NCBI RefSeq assembly: GCF_018829635.1 | Contig: NZ_JAHKKG010000015.1 | Location: 186,001 to 250,000 of the forward strand | Length of the DNA stretch: 64,000 nucleotides | Direction of reading: 5' to 3' | Origin: Paractinoplanes bogorensis | Lineage (GTDB): Bacteria; Actinomycetota; Actinomycetes; Mycobacteriales; Micromonosporaceae | Shown here: positions 19,659 to 29,573 of the stretch, one piece after another | How the letters are laid out: every line of letters starts with the position of its first letter | Numbering within the stretch: the stretch's first letter is position 1 | The notes under the pieces: generated by a model | Databases searched by the model: none | What the model was told of the DNA's origin: nothing | The model's input: only the letters and a program-made list of their open reading frames with translations | Translations under genes and position numbers: made by a program

Positions 19659-20876
19659 CTACGGAGCGTCGCTCAGGCGTACGGGCTCTGGGCCGGGAGT
19701 TTTTACCGCAACGGGTGGGCGGAACGGGACGGCCAGCATCAGGCCGATGCTGATCCACACGTAGGTGTTGCTGCCGATCGCGGCCAGGAAGCCCTCCGAA
19801 CCGGCCCACCACAACCACACCACGCTGCTGCTCAGGATGACGTAGGTGGCGAACAGCACGCCCAGCCGGCCGCGGGAACCGGATCGCAGGGCGGCGTCGA
19901 CCAGCAGGAACAGGGCCGGCAGCAGCCACACCAGGTGATGCACCCAGGTCACCGGACTGATCAGGCAGGCCACGATGCCGGTCACGGCGAAGCCGGCGAC
20001 GTGGTCGGGACGGCCCGCCGACCGGACCCGGAAGAACCAGGCCGCCACCACGAGGGCGACCGCGGCCAGCCACCACGCGGAAGGCAGGTCGAGGCGGGCC
20101 ACCACCCCGCGCAGCGACTGGTTCGAGACGTACTCGAGACGGCCGACCCGGTCGGTGTCCCACAGCGCGCCCAGCCAGAACTGGGCCGATGTGGACGGCG
20201 CGACCAGGACGGCGAGCAGGGTCGCGCCCGCTGCGGTGCCGGTCGCGACGGCGGCCGCCCGGTACTGGCGGGTGACGATCAGGTAGCCGATGAAGACGGC
20301 CGGCGTCAGCTTGATCGCCGTGGCCAGACCGATGCCGACGCCGGCCCAGCGCTTGTTGAGTGTCAAGGCCTTCAGGTCGACGCACACCAGCAGCAGCAGC
20401 GCGAGGTTGACCTGGCCGAAGCTGAAACTGTCCCGGGCCGGTTCGAAGACCAGCACGGCCAGAAAGAACAGCGCGCAGGTGAACCACACCGGCCAGCCCT
20501 GGCGGCGGATCGTCGGCATCAGGAACCAGCGCAGCAGCAGGACGACCGCGGCCACGTTGACGACGATGCTGAGACCGATCGCGACCGGCCAGCTGGTCAG
20601 GGCGAGCGGACTGAACACGAGCGCGGCGAACGGCGGATAGGTGAAGCCGTACTCGGTGCCGTTGTAGAGGTAGTCGTAGAGGTCGCCGCCGTCGATCAGC
20701 CAGTAGTGCACCGCGCCGCGATAGACGCCCAGGTCGAAGAAGCCCCGGAAGGTCGGCACCGTCACCAGGAACACGCCGACGGCGATCGCCGCCACGACCA
20801 CGATCAAGATTTGCCCGTACGGGCTCAGTCCGCGCTTCATCGTGACACCGCTCTCGATCGAAACGCCGCGCTTCAT
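19659..20876 (-). CDS. GT87-like polyprenol-dependent mannosyltransferase
   Basis: 405 residues with ten or more membrane helices. FFDLGVYRGAVHYWL and GFTYPPFAALV match the GT87 (DUF2029) family of alpha-mannosyltransferases that use polyprenol-phosphate mannose to extend lipomannan-type or other glycans. The ATG at 20876 overlaps the MptB-like gene's stop (ATGA), so translation is coupled. The first 13 residues contain a second in-frame ATG with the same codons (20840), apparently a short duplication of the start region. Acceptor unknown. Confidence 0.85.
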   Translation of the reverse strand: MKRGVSIESGVTMKRGLSPYGQILIVVVAAIAVGVFLVTVPTFRGFFDLGVYRGAVHYWLIDGGDLYDYLYNGTEYGFTYPPFAALVFSPLALTSWPVAIGLSIVVNVAAVVLLLRWFLMPTIRRQGWPVWFTCALFFLAVLVFEPARDSFSFGQVNLALLLLVCVDLKALTLNKRWAGVGIGLATAIKLTPAVFIGYLIVTRQYRAAAVATGTAAGATLLAVLVAPSTSAQFWLGALWDTDRVGRLEYVSNQSLRGVVARLDLPSAWWLAAVALVVAAWFFRVRSAGRPDHVAGFAVTGIVACLISPVTWVHHLVWLLPALFLLVDAALRSGSRGRLGVLFATYVILSSSVVWLWWAGSEGFLAAIGSNTYVWISIGLMLAVPFRPPVAVKTPGPEPVRLSDAP

Positions 20877-22279
20877 CGGGAGACCGCCACTCGTGTGACC
20901 GCCGGGGCGGCGGCGAGCCGGACGGCCGCGAACAGCGTGATGCCCAGGAGCGCGCCCACCGTCGCCAGCAGGAACCGTTCGGCGTCGGCGGCGAACCCGT
21001 CGGGCAGCACCATCAGCACCATCACCGCGCAGACGCCGGCCAGCCCGTGCCGGACCCAGCGGTGCGCGGCCGCGGCGGCCAGCGGCACCAGGCCCCAGAT
21101 GAGATACCAGGGTCGCAGCGCCGGCCCGAACGCGACCACCGCGACCAGCACGATGCCGAGTCCGTAGAGCGGGCCCAACCGGCCCAGATAGGTCCACACC
21201 AGACCGGCCACGATCAGCGTGAGCAGGATGCCGATCCACCGCCAGAGGCTCATCACGAACACGTCGCCGACGCCGTCCTCGCGCAGGGCGTCGGCCGTCC
21301 AGCGGCCCAGCACGGTGGTCAGCGACCAGTTCTGCGGCGAGATCGGGGTGTCGAGGGCGGCCAGCCAGCCGTAGCCCGTACCGGCCAGAAGGGTGAGCAA
21401 CGCGGTCCCGCCGGCCGCGGTCGCGCCCACCGCGGCCGAGGCGCGCAGCCGGGGCCATCGGCCGGGCAGGTGCGACGCCCAGATCACCGCGACCGCGACC
21501 AGGCCGAGCGCGGCCGGGGCCTTGACCAGGGCGGCCCCGACGACCAGCAGGGTGGCCGCGATCGGCCGATGCCGGATCGCGGCGGCCAGACCGGCGCCGA
21601 GCAGGCCGACCATCAGGGCGTCGTTGTGCGCGCCGGCCACGAAGTGGATCAGCACCAGCGGGTTGAGCACGGCCAGCCACAGCGCCGAGCGGGGGCGGAT
21701 GCCGGCCGGGCGGGCCAGGATCGGCATCACGTAGGCGAGCAGCGCCAGGCCGGCCACCGCGAGCAGCCGCATCAGGACGACGCCGGTGAGCAGATGGGCG
21801 CCGATCGGATCGGTCAGCAGGCGGGCCAGCAGGAGGAAGACCGGCCCGTACGGGCTCGGGGTGTGCTGCCAGATCGCGGGCACCTGTTCGGCGAAGAAGC
21901 CGCCCAGCGCCGACGGCCCGACCCGGTAGACGTCGTAGCCGTCGCCGAGCATGATGCCCTGCGCGAGATAGCTGTAGACGTCCCGGCTGAACATCGGGGG
22001 CGCGAGCAGCATCGGGGCCGACCACAGGGCGAGGGTCTGCCAGGTCGACCGGATGCCGTCGTCCGGGTCGTGGCGGGTCGCACGGCCGTACCACCACCAG
22101 GCCAGCAACAGCAGGGCCAGCCCGCAGTAGACGCCGACCAGCCCGATCCGTACGTGCTTCAACCCCGCGAAGAACGGAATGCCGACCGGGAGCGCCCCCG
22201 CGCCGAGCCCGCCGAGCGCGACCAGACAGGATCCGGCGAACCCCGTGACGCGCGCGACGACGGCGTGATCTCTGAACAC
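20873..22279 (-). CDS. mptB: MptB-like alpha-1,6-mannosyltransferase
   Basis: 468 residues, with about twelve membrane helices and a GTG start at 22279. The segment MFSRDVYSYLAQG with the acidic residue in the first extracellular loop, then HTPSPYGPVFLLL and HNDALMVGLL, is typical of the MptA/MptB GT-C family that builds lipomannan backbones in mycobacteria and corynebacteria. It is coupled to the following GT87 gene by ATGA. Together they would act outside the membrane on a mannosylated lipid or protein. The precise family member (A or B) is not certain. Confidence 0.75.
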   Translation of the reverse strand: MFRDHAVVARVTGFAGSCLVALGGLGAGALPVGIPFFAGLKHVRIGLVGVYCGLALLLLAWWWYGRATRHDPDDGIRSTWQTLALWSAPMLLAPPMFSRDVYSYLAQGIMLGDGYDVYRVGPSALGGFFAEQVPAIWQHTPSPYGPVFLLLARLLTDPIGAHLLTGVVLMRLLAVAGLALLAYVMPILARPAGIRPRSALWLAVLNPLVLIHFVAGAHNDALMVGLLGAGLAAAIRHRPIAATLLVVGAALVKAPAALGLVAVAVIWASHLPGRWPRLRASAAVGATAAGGTALLTLLAGTGYGWLAALDTPISPQNWSLTTVLGRWTADALREDGVGDVFVMSLWRWIGILLTLIVAGLVWTYLGRLGPLYGLGIVLVAVVAFGPALRPWYLIWGLVPLAAAAAHRWVRHGLAGVCAVMVLMVLPDGFAADAERFLLATVGALLGITLFAAVRLAAAPAVTRVAVSR

Positions 22280-22385
22280 CGCAGCACCATTTCAATACTG
22301 GGTGTCGCCGCGGGGACCAGTTGCCGACCGCCACGTGACGCCCCGATGGCAGCCGCCGTCAGTAAACGTCAGAAATGCGCCAGGT

Positions 22386-23678
22386 TCACGCCGCGGTGAC
22401 TCTCAGTGTCGCTCCGAGGTTGTTGCGGCCCTGGGCGGCGTCCCACACGCCGGGGTTGGCGAGACGGATGGCGTACGCGGGCACGGCGGCGATGCGCGGC
22501 GACGGGTCGGGCAGGGCCAGCGCCAGACGATAGGTGCCGACGGCGGGGGCGGTGAACGCGGCCTTCACCGTGACGGTCCGGCCCGGGGTCAGGGTGCGCA
22601 GGTCGGCGGTCACGCGAAACGTCCGGACCGAACCGCCGCTGGTCAGCACCAGGTTGAGCGGCCGGTTGGCGATCGGGGCCGCGTAGCCGTCGTTGGTCAG
22701 GGTCAGCGTGGCGGTCAGCTGGGCGCCGCGGCGGGCCGTCGCCGGGAGCACGGCCCGGATCAGGCGCAGGCGGTAGCCGAGACGGCGGGCCGCCTCGGTG
22801 CGACCGGCGGCGCCCCACGAGGTGAGGACGTCGGCGTTGAAGGACGGGTTCAGATAGGTCCAGTGGTAGCGGGCCATCTCGGCGCCCGCGTTGGGCCAGC
22901 CCGACCGGGACGAGACGTCGCAGGTCTCGCCCCCGACCAGCATCGTCGTCGAGGACGCCAGCCACTTCGTGTCGTCGGCCGCCTCGTACGTGCCGTAGTC
23001 GTCGGTGCCGGCCAGGAAGCAGTCGTTGTGGATGCCGATCCGGGCGACGTCGGGAAGGAGCGTTCGCTTGTACGACGGCGTGCGCACCTGAATCGGCGTG
23101 GTCGGCGCCGTAGCGGTCAGCAGTGCGGCGAGCACGGCCTTGCGGTCGGCCCGGTTCTGGGCGGTCAGCACGCCGGGCGACGACGAGAAGTTCTTGCTGT
23201 AGTACCACTCGCCCCACTGACCGATGAAGCCCGCCTGCACCGCGGCGATCACGTCGGCGTTCGCCTTGAGGATCGGGCCGACCTGGGCGATGTGGCGCAG
23301 CACCCGGGCCGGTGGGGCGTCGAGGTCGGAGGAGTCGCTGTACGAGAACCGGACCACGATCTTGTCGCCGGCCTTCCGGACCGTTCCGAAGTCGGCGCTG
23401 ATCAGGGCCAGGTCGGCCGCCGAGATCTGGTCCACCGCCTGGTACTTCGTCAGGTAGTAATGGCGATAGACCAGGGTGTGTGCGTCGGCAACCCGGTCGT
23501 GGGCGAGGGAAACGGCATCCAGCGGTTCGAAGCCGGTGCCGAGGGTGGTCTCGCTGTAGGTGAAGAAGCCCCGCCCGGGGTTCGCGAAAACCTCGGACGA
23601 GGCGGCGTACGTCTTCGTGAGATAGGGCGCGGGCACGACCATTGCGGCGGCCAGCATCACGGCGGAGAGAAACTGCAT
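22386..23678 (-). CDS. secreted DUF4874/DUF4832 protein (TIM-barrel, glycosidase-like)
   Basis: 430 residues. An N-terminal hydrophobic signal runs to about residue 20. NPGRGFFTYSE is the typical opening of DUF4874, and FIGQWGEWYYS with IHNDCFLA and WPNAGAEM belongs to the following DUF4832 block; together they form a glycosidase-like barrel. The last 110 residues form a beta-sandwich. Activity of the family is unknown; acidic residues sit where barrel glycosidases have them. The gene starts 30 bases after the decarboxylase and is followed by two mannosyltransferases, suggesting glycan work. Confidence 0.78.
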   Translation of the reverse strand: MQFLSAVMLAAAMVVPAPYLTKTYAASSEVFANPGRGFFTYSETTLGTGFEPLDAVSLAHDRVADAHTLVYRHYYLTKYQAVDQISAADLALISADFGTVRKAGDKIVVRFSYSDSSDLDAPPARVLRHIAQVGPILKANADVIAAVQAGFIGQWGEWYYSKNFSSSPGVLTAQNRADRKAVLAALLTATAPTTPIQVRTPSYKRTLLPDVARIGIHNDCFLAGTDDYGTYEAADDTKWLASSTTMLVGGETCDVSSRSGWPNAGAEMARYHWTYLNPSFNADVLTSWGAAGRTEAARRLGYRLRLIRAVLPATARRGAQLTATLTLTNDGYAAPIANRPLNLVLTSGGSVRTFRVTADLRTLTPGRTVTVKAAFTAPAVGTYRLALALPDPSPRIAAVPAYAIRLANPGVWDAAQGRNNLGATLRVTAA

Positions 23679-23708
23679 GAACGGCTTATCGGCACGCCCC
23701 GCCGGGAA

Positions 23709-24845
23709 TCAAGGAAGAACGACCGTACGCAGCGGTGGCAGGCCGTTGAAGCCGACCGACGAATAGGTGGCCGTGTACGCCCCCGCGCCCAGAATGCGGA
23801 TCACCTCGCCGGCCGCCAGGTCCAGCGGGAGATCGTAGGGCGCGTGCTGATAGAGGATGTCGACGCTGTCGCAGGTCGGTCCGGCCAGGATCACCGGGCC
23901 GGCCGGGCCGCCGCGGGTGGTCGACAACTCGTACTGGATGGCCTCGTCCTCGGTCTCGGCCAGCCCGCCGAACCGGCCGACATCGAGGTAGACCCAGCGC
24001 GGTTCGTCGTCGTACGACTTCTTCGCCACCAGCACGACCTGGGTGTGCAGCACCCCGGCCGGGGCCGCGATGTAGCGCCCGGGCTCGATCATGAGCGAGG
24101 GCAGCCGGTGCCCGAAATGTCGGCCGAGCGCGGCGTAGATCGAGTCGGCGAAGTCGGCGATCGGCGCCACCGGCGTGCGATAGGGAACCGGGAATCCCCC
24201 ACCCGCGTTCAGGATCCGCAACGTGATCCCGGACTGCTCGAGCACCTTGAAGATCCAGGCGGCGGTGGCGATCGACGGCTCCCACCGGTCGGGGTGCAGC
24301 TGCTGCGACCCGACGTGGAAGGCGATGCCGGCCGGGTCGAGCCCGCGCAACGCGGCCACCTTCATCAGCTCGGCCGCCATCTCGGGCACGCACCCGAACT
24401 TGCGCGACAGCGGCCATCGGGCGCCGTCGCTCGAGGCCAGCACCCGGCACAGCACCGAGGAGCCGGGCGCATGCTGGACGATCTTGTCGAGCTCACCCTC
24501 GCTGTCGAAGGCGAACATGCGGACCCCACGGGCGTACGCGTACGCGATGTCCTCGCTCTTCTTGATCGGATGCCCGTAACTGAGGTCGGCCGGGGACGCG
24601 CCCGCGGCCAGGCAGAGGTCGATCTCGGCCCGGCCGGCCACGTCGAACTGGCAGCCGGCGGCGACCAGTGCTCTCAGTAGTGGCGGTTCGGGGTTCGCTT
24701 TCACGGCGTAATGCACGCCGGCCCCGGCGAACGCCGCCGCGATCCGCTCGTATTGAGCGCGGGCCACGTCCACATCGATCACCAGGCAGGGAGTCTGATC
24801 CAGGCCTGCCTGCAGCAACTGTCCGGCGTCTGCGGTCACTGTCAT
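23709..24845 (-). CDS. PLP-dependent ornithine/lysine/arginine-type decarboxylase (group IV)
   Basis: 378 residues from ATG 24845 with GGAGG ten bases upstream. It is a eukaryotic-ODC-like barrel enzyme: PLP lysine in YAVKANPEP, phosphate loop GGGFP, EPGRY, and the catalytic cysteine in GPTCDS. These enzymes decarboxylate ornithine, lysine or related amino acids to make polyamines. The active-site loop does not let me pick one substrate. A divergent TrmB/LuxR-type regulator lies 108 bases away and may control it. Confidence 0.92.
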   Translation of the reverse strand: MTVTADAGQLLQAGLDQTPCLVIDVDVARAQYERIAAAFAGAGVHYAVKANPEPPLLRALVAAGCQFDVAGRAEIDLCLAAGASPADLSYGHPIKKSEDIAYAYARGVRMFAFDSEGELDKIVQHAPGSSVLCRVLASSDGARWPLSRKFGCVPEMAAELMKVAALRGLDPAGIAFHVGSQQLHPDRWEPSIATAAWIFKVLEQSGITLRILNAGGGFPVPYRTPVAPIADFADSIYAALGRHFGHRLPSLMIEPGRYIAAPAGVLHTQVVLVAKKSYDDEPRWVYLDVGRFGGLAETEDEAIQYELSTTRGGPAGPVILAGPTCDSVDILYQHAPYDLPLDLAAGEVIRILGAGAYTATYSSVGFNGLPPLRTVVLP

Positions 24846-24953
24846 GACTCGGTGTCCTCCATCGATGACGGGGGCAACGGCGACACTCAGCGTACGTCCA
24901 GCAATGCACAAAGTGGTTAATCGATCCGTGCCGAGAAGAATTACAGTGACGCC

Positions 24954-25892
24954 GTGTCCGACATGCTCTCCGCGCCGGAGCAGCACGCCTACCGCCTGCT
25001 GGTCCGTATGGCCGGCGCCGCTCCCGGGGATCTCGCGGAACAGGCCGGCCTGCCCCCGGCCGACGCCCAGGCCCTGCTCGAGGCGCTGCACCGCAAGGGG
25101 CTGGCCACGGCCGGCCCGACCTTCCACGCCCTGCCGGCCGACGTCGCGCTGGGTGACACGCTGCTGCGCGAGCAGCAGGCCCTCGAGTCGGCCCGCCGGA
25201 TGGTGGCCGCGCTCAGCGAGGAATACCGCACCAACACCCGCCGTCGCAGCTCCGACCACCTGGTCGAGATCGTGACCGGGGCGGCCGCGCTCCGCGACCG
25301 GCTGCGCGAGATGCAGGATTCGGCCCGCGACGAGATCCTCTGGTTCTGCCGGGCCAACCCGATCGCCATGCAGGGCCCCGACAACACCGAGGAAAATTCG
25401 GCGCTCGAGCGGGGCGTCCGCTACCGCGCGATCTACGAACGCGAGCTTCTCGAGAAGCCCGGCGAGCTGGACAGCATCGTCGACGCCATGGGCCGGGGCG
25501 AGCTGTCCCGCACGCTTCCGGCCCTGCCCGTACGCCTGGCCATCGCCGACCGTTCGCTGGCCATCTGCCCGCTCGTGCCGGATGCGGCGCGCGGCGTCGG
25601 GGAGCCCACCGCGGCCCTGATCCGGCCCAGTGAGCTCCTCGACGCGCTGGTCGCCCTGTTCGAGAGCTATTGGGAACGCGCCACCCCGCTGCTGCCCGAC
25701 GGCGGCGAGGAGGAGCCCGACAAGTTGCTGTTGTCGCTGTTCGTGGCCGGTCTGCCGGACAAGTCGATCGCCGGCCGGCTCGGGGTCAGCCGCAGGACCG
25801 TCCAGCGCCGCCTCGACCGGCTGATGGAGGCGGCCGGCGTGGACACCCGGCCCGGCCTGGCCTTCCAGGCCGCCCGGCGGGGTTGGCTGTAG
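24954..25892 (+). CDS. TrmB-like / LuxR-HTH transcriptional regulator
   Basis: 312 residues from GTG 24954; TACAGT at 24942-24947 ends six bases earlier (probable leaderless mRNA). An N-terminal winged helix (about 1-60) resembles TrmB, a middle ligand-binding domain (about 100-235) follows, and the C-terminal LuxR-type helix-turn-helix reads AGRLGVSRRTVQRRLDRL at about residue 275. This combination is common in streptomycetes and their relatives. It is divergent from the decarboxylase gene, which is its likely target. Confidence 0.8.
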   Translation: MSDMLSAPEQHAYRLLVRMAGAAPGDLAEQAGLPPADAQALLEALHRKGLATAGPTFHALPADVALGDTLLREQQALESARRMVAALSEEYRTNTRRRSSDHLVEIVTGAAALRDRLREMQDSARDEILWFCRANPIAMQGPDNTEENSALERGVRYRAIYERELLEKPGELDSIVDAMGRGELSRTLPALPVRLAIADRSLAICPLVPDAARGVGEPTAALIRPSELLDALVALFESYWERATPLLPDGGEEEPDKLLLSLFVAGLPDKSIAGRLGVSRRTVQRRLDRLMEAAGVDTRPGLAFQAARRGWL

Positions 25893-25920
25893 GCGGGCCA
25901 GCGATCCTCGACCAGCGGCC

Positions 25921-28900
25921 TCATGATGCTCGCCCGTAAGCCCGGATCACGGTCTGAGTCACCGTATTTCCGGTTTTGTCGGAGGCGCTGACCCGGATCG
26001 ACACCGTCCCCTTCCCCGCCGGCACGAGAACCGACGTGCCCAGGGAAACGGCGTCCTTCCACGTCGCGCCGTCATCCGCGGAGAGGGCCACCTTGACGCG
26101 CTGCGCCCCCGGCACCCGCACGTCGAGCACGCCGGGCAGCGCCGTCACCCGATACGAGATCTGCAACAGCGGCAGCGTCCCGGCCGGGCCCGACTTGAAG
26201 GTCCACGAGGTCGACGTCGACGTTCCGTACTGCCACTCGTCACTACTCCGCGCGGTCGCCAGATCGAGCCGATACGTGGCGTCACCGGCCGGCACTGGAA
26301 CGTCCTGCCACCCGTCCGGCAGTTCGGCCAGCACCGTGCCGTCGCGCGAGAGCGTCGCCCCGGCCGAACCCTCGACCAGCCAGTGCCGATCGGTGCTGTC
26401 CACGAACGATCCGACCCGCAACTTCAAGATATTTCCGGTACGGGTATTGGCCTGCCCCACCGGAGTCGCGGGCCGGACGATCGGCGCGTACCAGGCCTCC
26501 GCCGACGACCCGGCCCGCGGATAGCTGACCGCGGCGTCCCGGATGCCGCCCTGCAGGCCACCCATGTTGTTCCAGGGATATTCGTGGTGCACCTGGTGCT
26601 GCCAGATGCTGTCGCCGGTCGAGACCCACTCGTCGCGCACCGACGGCGTCCGCACCGAGCGCGAGGCGTCGTTCCACGAGTAGTCCTGATAGGGGCGCCA
26701 CCCGAAGCGCTGCTCCCGGATCCAGTCGAACCCGCCGTTGTCGGCGTAGCGCGAGGAGATCCGGTACGAGTTGGCCGCGGTCACCCGATGCACGATCTGC
26801 GCGGGCACGGTGCCTTTGCTGACCTGGAAGACGTCGTACAGGAAAGGGCTGTCGGGGGTCAGCGTCAGCGTGAGACGAGCACCCGGCCGGGCCGCGCGCG
26901 CCAGAATCCGCTGCCCGTCGTCGTGGGCGACCAGCGCACTCGGGATCGGCATCCGGACCTCGCCGCTCGGATCCCACGGCTGCCAGGCGCTGCGGTCGGC
27001 CGGCAGCACCACGAACACCACCGCCGCTCCGGCCGTCGCCGCCGCCTGCGATGCCTCGTCCGGGTTGTCCGACTCGAGCACCACCGCCTTGCCGCGCACG
27101 TTCCCGCCGAGCCCCTTGACCAGATCAAAACGGCGGGTTCCGTCGTACGCCGGCGAGTTGACGCACAAATTGATCTGCGGATCGCCGTCGACGCCGGGGA
27201 TCGACGCCTGCACCATCGGGGCCACCAGCTGCCAGCGCGACGAGAACTCGTACTGACCCGACCGCAGTTTCTTCGTCGGCGTCACGTTGATCTTCTGGAC
27301 GTTGCTGAAGTTCATGAACCCGTTGGTGATCTCCCGCCCGCTGCCGGTCACCCGGTGCACGTAGTAGCTCTCGACCGTCCGCTGCTCGGCCGGCTTCGGC
27401 GTCTCGATCCGGATCGGCCGGGCCGTCCGCGCGTCGAGCGTGACGGTCAGGTCCCGGTCGACCTTCAGTTCGGGGATCGTCACCAGGTAGTCCTGCTCGT
27501 CCTGGGGATCGTTGTCCGGGATCGAGGCGTCGACCAGGTAGTCGCCCTCGGCCAGCTGGAACGTCTTGGTCTCGCCCCGCATCAGGAAGTTGAGCACGTC
27601 GAACCGCCGGTCGTCGCCGAACGCCTGCAGCACCGGCACCGCCGCCGGCTGCCCGTCCGGGCCCACGGCCTGGAAGGTGACCAGGTGCCGCGCCCGGTCG
27701 AGGGTGCCGCCGATCGCGGTCGTGACCAGCACGCCGCCCGGCCCGGTGGCGGTGAGCCAGCCGCTGATCCGGCCCGGGCCGGCCGCCGGGAGGTTCCAGC
27801 CCAGGGTCACGTCGGCGCGGCCTCCGGCGGGCACGGTGACCGTGGCCGGCGCGGTGATCTGCGGCAGCGAGCTGCGCAGAGTGAGCGTCACCGGGGTGGC
27901 GCCGGTGTTGGTGTAGGTCACCGGACGCGACTGCGCCGGATCGCCCAGCGCGTGCAGCCCGAAGTCGGCGACCCCCGTGGCCGCGATCGTCTGGCTGGTC
28001 GCCCGGGCCACGTCGACCCGCCCCGCACCCTGCTCGTAGACCGGCGAGTCGGGCGTCGTCTTCGCGGTGCTGACCAGCTCGTCCTTGATCCGGGCGCCGG
28101 TCCAGTCCGGGTGCTGCTGGGCGACGATCGCGGCCGCGCCGGCCACGTGCGGGGTGGCCATCGAGGTGCCGCTGGCCGCCGTGTAAAGGTCGTCGACCGG
28201 CTCACCCATCGCGGTGCCCGCGGCCCGGGCGGCCACGATGCCGACGCCGGGCGCGGTGATCTCGGGCTTGAGCCCCTCGTCGCCGAACCGCGGGCCCCGG
28301 CTGGAGAAACCGGCGATCCGGTCCTCGCGGTCGACCGCCCCGACGGTCAGCGCGCTGGGCGCGGCGCCGGGCGTACCGACCGTGTATTCGTCGTCGCCGT
28401 CGTTGCCCGCCGCCACCACGAACAGCGCGCCGGTCGAGGCGCTGAGCTCGTCGACGGCGGCGCTCATCGGGTCGGTGCCGTCGGTCGGGCCGCCGCCGAG
28501 GCTCATGTTCACGACCTTGGCGCCGGCGCCAGCGGCCCACTCCATGCCGGCGATGATCCCAGACTCGTAGCCGACCCCACCGTCGTCGAGGACCTTGCCG
28601 ATCAGCAGTTTCGCGCCCGGGGCGACGCCCTTGCGCAGCCCGTTCGAGCCGGCGCCGCTGCCCGCGACGGTGGCCGCCACGTGCGTGCCGTGTCCGAAGT
28701 GGTCACCCGTGCCGCCGCTGTCGCTGAAGTCGCGCGCCTCGGCGATCCGGCCGGCCAGGTCGGGATGGGTGGCGTCGGCGCCGGTGTCGAGGACGGCCAC
28801 GGTGACGCCCCGGCCGTCGAGTCCGGCCTTCCACGCCTCGGGCGCGCCGATCTGCGCCGTGCTGCGGTCGAGCGCGGGCCGCACCTTGCCGTCGAGCCAG

Positions 28901-29463
28901 ACCCGGTCGGTGGTGGCGCTGCGCGCGTCGGTTGCGCTTCCCATTCCCGTACGCCAGAAGTCCGCGAGCGTCCTTTTGTCCGCGCGCACGGCCACGGCGT
29001 TGAGGCTGGGCAGTGTTGTGCCCGGGGCTGCGCCGAGCGTACGGGCGGTGGCCGTGGCCCGGTCCGACCGGACGATCAGCGGGAGCGTCGGAGCGGCCGC
29101 GTCGCCGTAGCCCTCATCGATCAGGTGCTGCACGTCGAACAGTTCGGCGTCGACCCGGCCGTCGGCGAGCAGCGGCACCGCATCGGCCGGCACCACCCGC
29201 ACGCCCCGGTCGGTCTCGACGGTCGTGAACGACATGCCCTCGCGGCCCGGCCCCGGCCGCACGGTCACCGCGACCCGGCCCGTCCCCGCCGGGTCGAGCC
29301 GGACGACGTCGCCGGTGATCAGCGTGATCGACTGCGTTTTCGATACCGCGGGCGCGGGCGACGGGGTGGCAGCGCCGACGGGACCTGGCGGGGTCACGGC
29401 GACGCTGCCGGCTCCGATCAGGAGACCGGCGAGAGCACCGGTGAGGCGTGTCGAAGGTGTCAC
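25921..29463 (-). CDS. large secreted S8 subtilisin-like protease
   Basis: 1180 residues from GTG 29463, with AAGGAG six bases upstream; the open frame continues upstream to 30171 but reads through another gene. Signal peptide ends at about residue 33. Propeptide, then the subtilase domain (about 190-520) with Asp in AVLDTGAD, His in HFGHGTHVA and Ser in SGTSMATPHVAG. A PA-like insert and several beta domains follow (about 600-1180), as in large streptomycete subtilases. It lies 110 bases after the membrane partner of an ECF sigma factor on the same strand, so it may belong to that regulon. Role: extracellular protein breakdown. Confidence 0.92.
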   Translation of the reverse strand: MTPSTRLTGALAGLLIGAGSVAVTPPGPVGAATPSPAPAVSKTQSITLITGDVVRLDPAGTGRVAVTVRPGPGREGMSFTTVETDRGVRVVPADAVPLLADGRVDAELFDVQHLIDEGYGDAAAPTLPLIVRSDRATATARTLGAAPGTTLPSLNAVAVRADKRTLADFWRTGMGSATDARSATTDRVWLDGKVRPALDRSTAQIGAPEAWKAGLDGRGVTVAVLDTGADATHPDLAGRIAEARDFSDSGGTGDHFGHGTHVAATVAGSGAGSNGLRKGVAPGAKLLIGKVLDDGGVGYESGIIAGMEWAAGAGAKVVNMSLGGGPTDGTDPMSAAVDELSASTGALFVVAAGNDGDDEYTVGTPGAAPSALTVGAVDREDRIAGFSSRGPRFGDEGLKPEITAPGVGIVAARAAGTAMGEPVDDLYTAASGTSMATPHVAGAAAIVAQQHPDWTGARIKDELVSTAKTTPDSPVYEQGAGRVDVARATSQTIAATGVADFGLHALGDPAQSRPVTYTNTGATPVTLTLRSSLPQITAPATVTVPAGGRADVTLGWNLPAAGPGRISGWLTATGPGGVLVTTAIGGTLDRARHLVTFQAVGPDGQPAAVPVLQAFGDDRRFDVLNFLMRGETKTFQLAEGDYLVDASIPDNDPQDEQDYLVTIPELKVDRDLTVTLDARTARPIRIETPKPAEQRTVESYYVHRVTGSGREITNGFMNFSNVQKINVTPTKKLRSGQYEFSSRWQLVAPMVQASIPGVDGDPQINLCVNSPAYDGTRRFDLVKGLGGNVRGKAVVLESDNPDEASQAAATAGAAVVFVVLPADRSAWQPWDPSGEVRMPIPSALVAHDDGQRILARAARPGARLTLTLTPDSPFLYDVFQVSKGTVPAQIVHRVTAANSYRISSRYADNGGFDWIREQRFGWRPYQDYSWNDASRSVRTPSVRDEWVSTGDSIWQHQVHHEYPWNNMGGLQGGIRDAAVSYPRAGSSAEAWYAPIVRPATPVGQANTRTGNILKLRVGSFVDSTDRHWLVEGSAGATLSRDGTVLAELPDGWQDVPVPAGDATYRLDLATARSSDEWQYGTSTSTSWTFKSGPAGTLPLLQISYRVTALPGVLDVRVPGAQRVKVALSADDGATWKDAVSLGTSVLVPAGKGTVSIRVSASDKTGNTVTQTVIRAYGRAS

Positions 29464-29573
29464 GACCGGCTCCTTTGCGTTTCGAGATGAACCGCATTCT
29501 GAAGTCGATCGATGGGCCGTCGGGAGATGTTCGCCCTGCCGCAGAGGCGACATGGCGCGATGTGGACAGCTTT

